Positions 17,901 through 18,247 of a stretch of 18,247 nt of DNA are shown here, piece after piece. Source of the stretch: Cytidiella melzeri (Eukaryota > Basidiomycota > Agaricomycetes > Polyporales > Irpicaceae); contig JABYQR010000582.1 in the NCBI GenBank assembly GCA_022592445.1, forward strand, positions 1-18,247. The letters run 5' to 3'. The notes under the pieces were generated by a model. That model saw only the letters and a list, made by a program, of their open reading frames with translations. It searched no databases and was not told the origin of the DNA. The number at the start of each line of letters is the position of its first letter. Position 1 is the first letter of the stretch. Both the position numbers and the translations under genes were made by a program.

Positions 17901-18247
17901 TGCTTTAAGGTGGTCGGCTGAAAAGAATCCATCTGCAGCAATTGACCTCCGATACAGCCACCTGCAGCATAGTGAGTTCCTGAGTTTAAAGAGATGGTCA
18001 TTTGGAAATCGTACGAGCGGGAGTCTGTCTTCCACCCAGCTGGCATATTGATACCAGGCTGGGGACAAGCTGCACAAAACAGAGCTAGCTCCCCCTCCTT
18101 AAGACTACTGTTGCTGTAGCCTACTCCAAACCATTTCCGTATTTGAAGATACCGCCAGCATCGCGATACTCTTAAAAACTCTCGGTATCGATCCTAAGAA
18201 TACAGCAGTGAGTAAAGCTCAGTCAGAGCACACCAAGTCCTACCGGC
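14988..18247 (-). CDS. KDZ transposase (CxC2-associated type), 5' end beyond window
   Basis: This is a DDE-type transposase of the Kyakuja-Dileera-Zisupton superfamily, with ten exons seen on the minus strand: 18247-18244 (partial), 18193-18015, 17961-17793, 17733-17579, 17098-16695, 16641-16456, 16408-16300, 16233-15585, 15527-15308 and 15256-14988. All junction phases agree and no stop interrupts about 779 codons. In order: DRYREFLRVSR; CAACPQPGINMP (family CxxCPxPG motif); AADGFF with first acidic residue (Asp, 17933-17931); GEGYMTE; STCHQH and TGIGAACCARHACIVPGSVVDF; MDYSIC; YDVCCQW with second Asp (17019-17017); FHLSAHVQQC; GAGQLDGELMET with Glu (16827-16825); then a helical C-terminal half with a Ser/Asp-rich insert and the IAWLDDAIRLQQ and YRIARTALVQL family blocks. 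The usual Asn of D(A/G)NF is Phe here. The N-terminal CxC2 domain would lie outside the window. The gene appears open, unlike its neighbours; activity is not shown. Confidence 0.92.
15847..15875 (-). repeat. Coding GAT/ATC trinucleotide run (poly-Asp)
   Basis: A (CAT)n run on the plus strand encodes Glu-Asp-Asp-Asp-Asp-Asp-Asp-Asp-Glu in the KDZ protein, inside a Ser/Asp/Glu-rich linker (about 15840-15990). This is a simple coding microsatellite in a disordered segment. Confidence 0.8.
17099..17578 (-). other. Oversized 480-bp intron in the KDZ gene
   Basis: The donor is TG|GTGAGT at 17578 and the acceptor TTTTGCAG is at 17099. The junction gives GEW-QMYMDYSIC, matching the family's KGERQ-NMDY block, so the splice is well supported. 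The other eight introns are 47-66 bp. The extra ~420 bp carries no recognised exon or family motif. A CTGAC branch-like site lies 21-25 bp before the acceptor, so the 3' end looks like the original intron with DNA added upstream. Confidence 0.8.
17734..17792 (-). other. Non-canonical GC-AG intron in the KDZ gene
   Basis: The exon ends CCTCAG and the intron begins GCAAGT and ends CTCTCTAAG, 59 bp. The join gives TEYPQ-KSTCHQH in frame, as the family expects. No GT donor nearby gives the same protein; GTGTTC four bases on shifts the frame. CAG|GCAAGT is the standard context for the rare GC-AG class. Confidence 0.7.

Overview
The window looks like a transposon-rich stretch of a filamentous basidiomycete (Agaricomycete-type) genome. 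The protein families are typical of those fungi: a KDZ transposase of the CxC2-associated type, a RecQ-like helicase of the expanded fungal kind, and a chromovirus-like Ty3/Gypsy polyprotein. The introns are short (47-66 bp) with GT..AG ends and CTGAC/CTCAC-like branch sites. I see no ordinary host housekeeping gene, no tRNA or rRNA gene, and no CRISPR array.

Layout. 1-1920: no supportable gene. 1922-2865: copy A of a dispersed, apparently non-coding repeat. About 3240-6366 (+): a decayed Ty3/Gypsy pol (protease, reverse transcriptase, RNase H) split by two solo LTRs. The LTRs lie at 3359-4135 (target duplication GGCAA) and 5336-5835 (target duplication TAGAA). Both interrupt a codon-aligned reading frame, so the junctions can be fixed to the base. 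6366-7564: further LTR-like promoter/U5 sequence with unresolved borders. 7565-8615: nothing recognised. 8616-11729 (+): a five-exon RecQ-like helicase pseudogene with an in-frame TAG, a DEAH-to-DKAH change and a frameshifting internal deletion. 11730-12185: nothing recognised apart from a hexanucleotide run. 12186-14168: copies B and C of the dispersed repeat, head to tail, with seven ~143-bp tandem units in copy B. 14343-14935: a very young 286-bp-period tandem duplication. 14988-18247 (-): a KDZ transposase gene, cut by the right edge. Its ten visible exons splice into one open frame and keep a candidate D, D, E triad.

Reading of the region. The genes do not form a pathway. This is a graveyard and landing pad for mobile DNA, with one gene (KDZ) that is structurally open beside two that are clearly dead. 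RecQ-like helicases of this sort are often subtelomeric in fungi, so a subtelomeric or other repeat-rich compartment is plausible but not shown. The points most worth checking are: the RecQ stop codon that doubles as a frame-preserving 3' splice site; the unnamed repeat family with its expandable 143-bp array; the oversized 480-bp intron in the KDZ gene; and the exact nested-insertion record in the Gypsy element.
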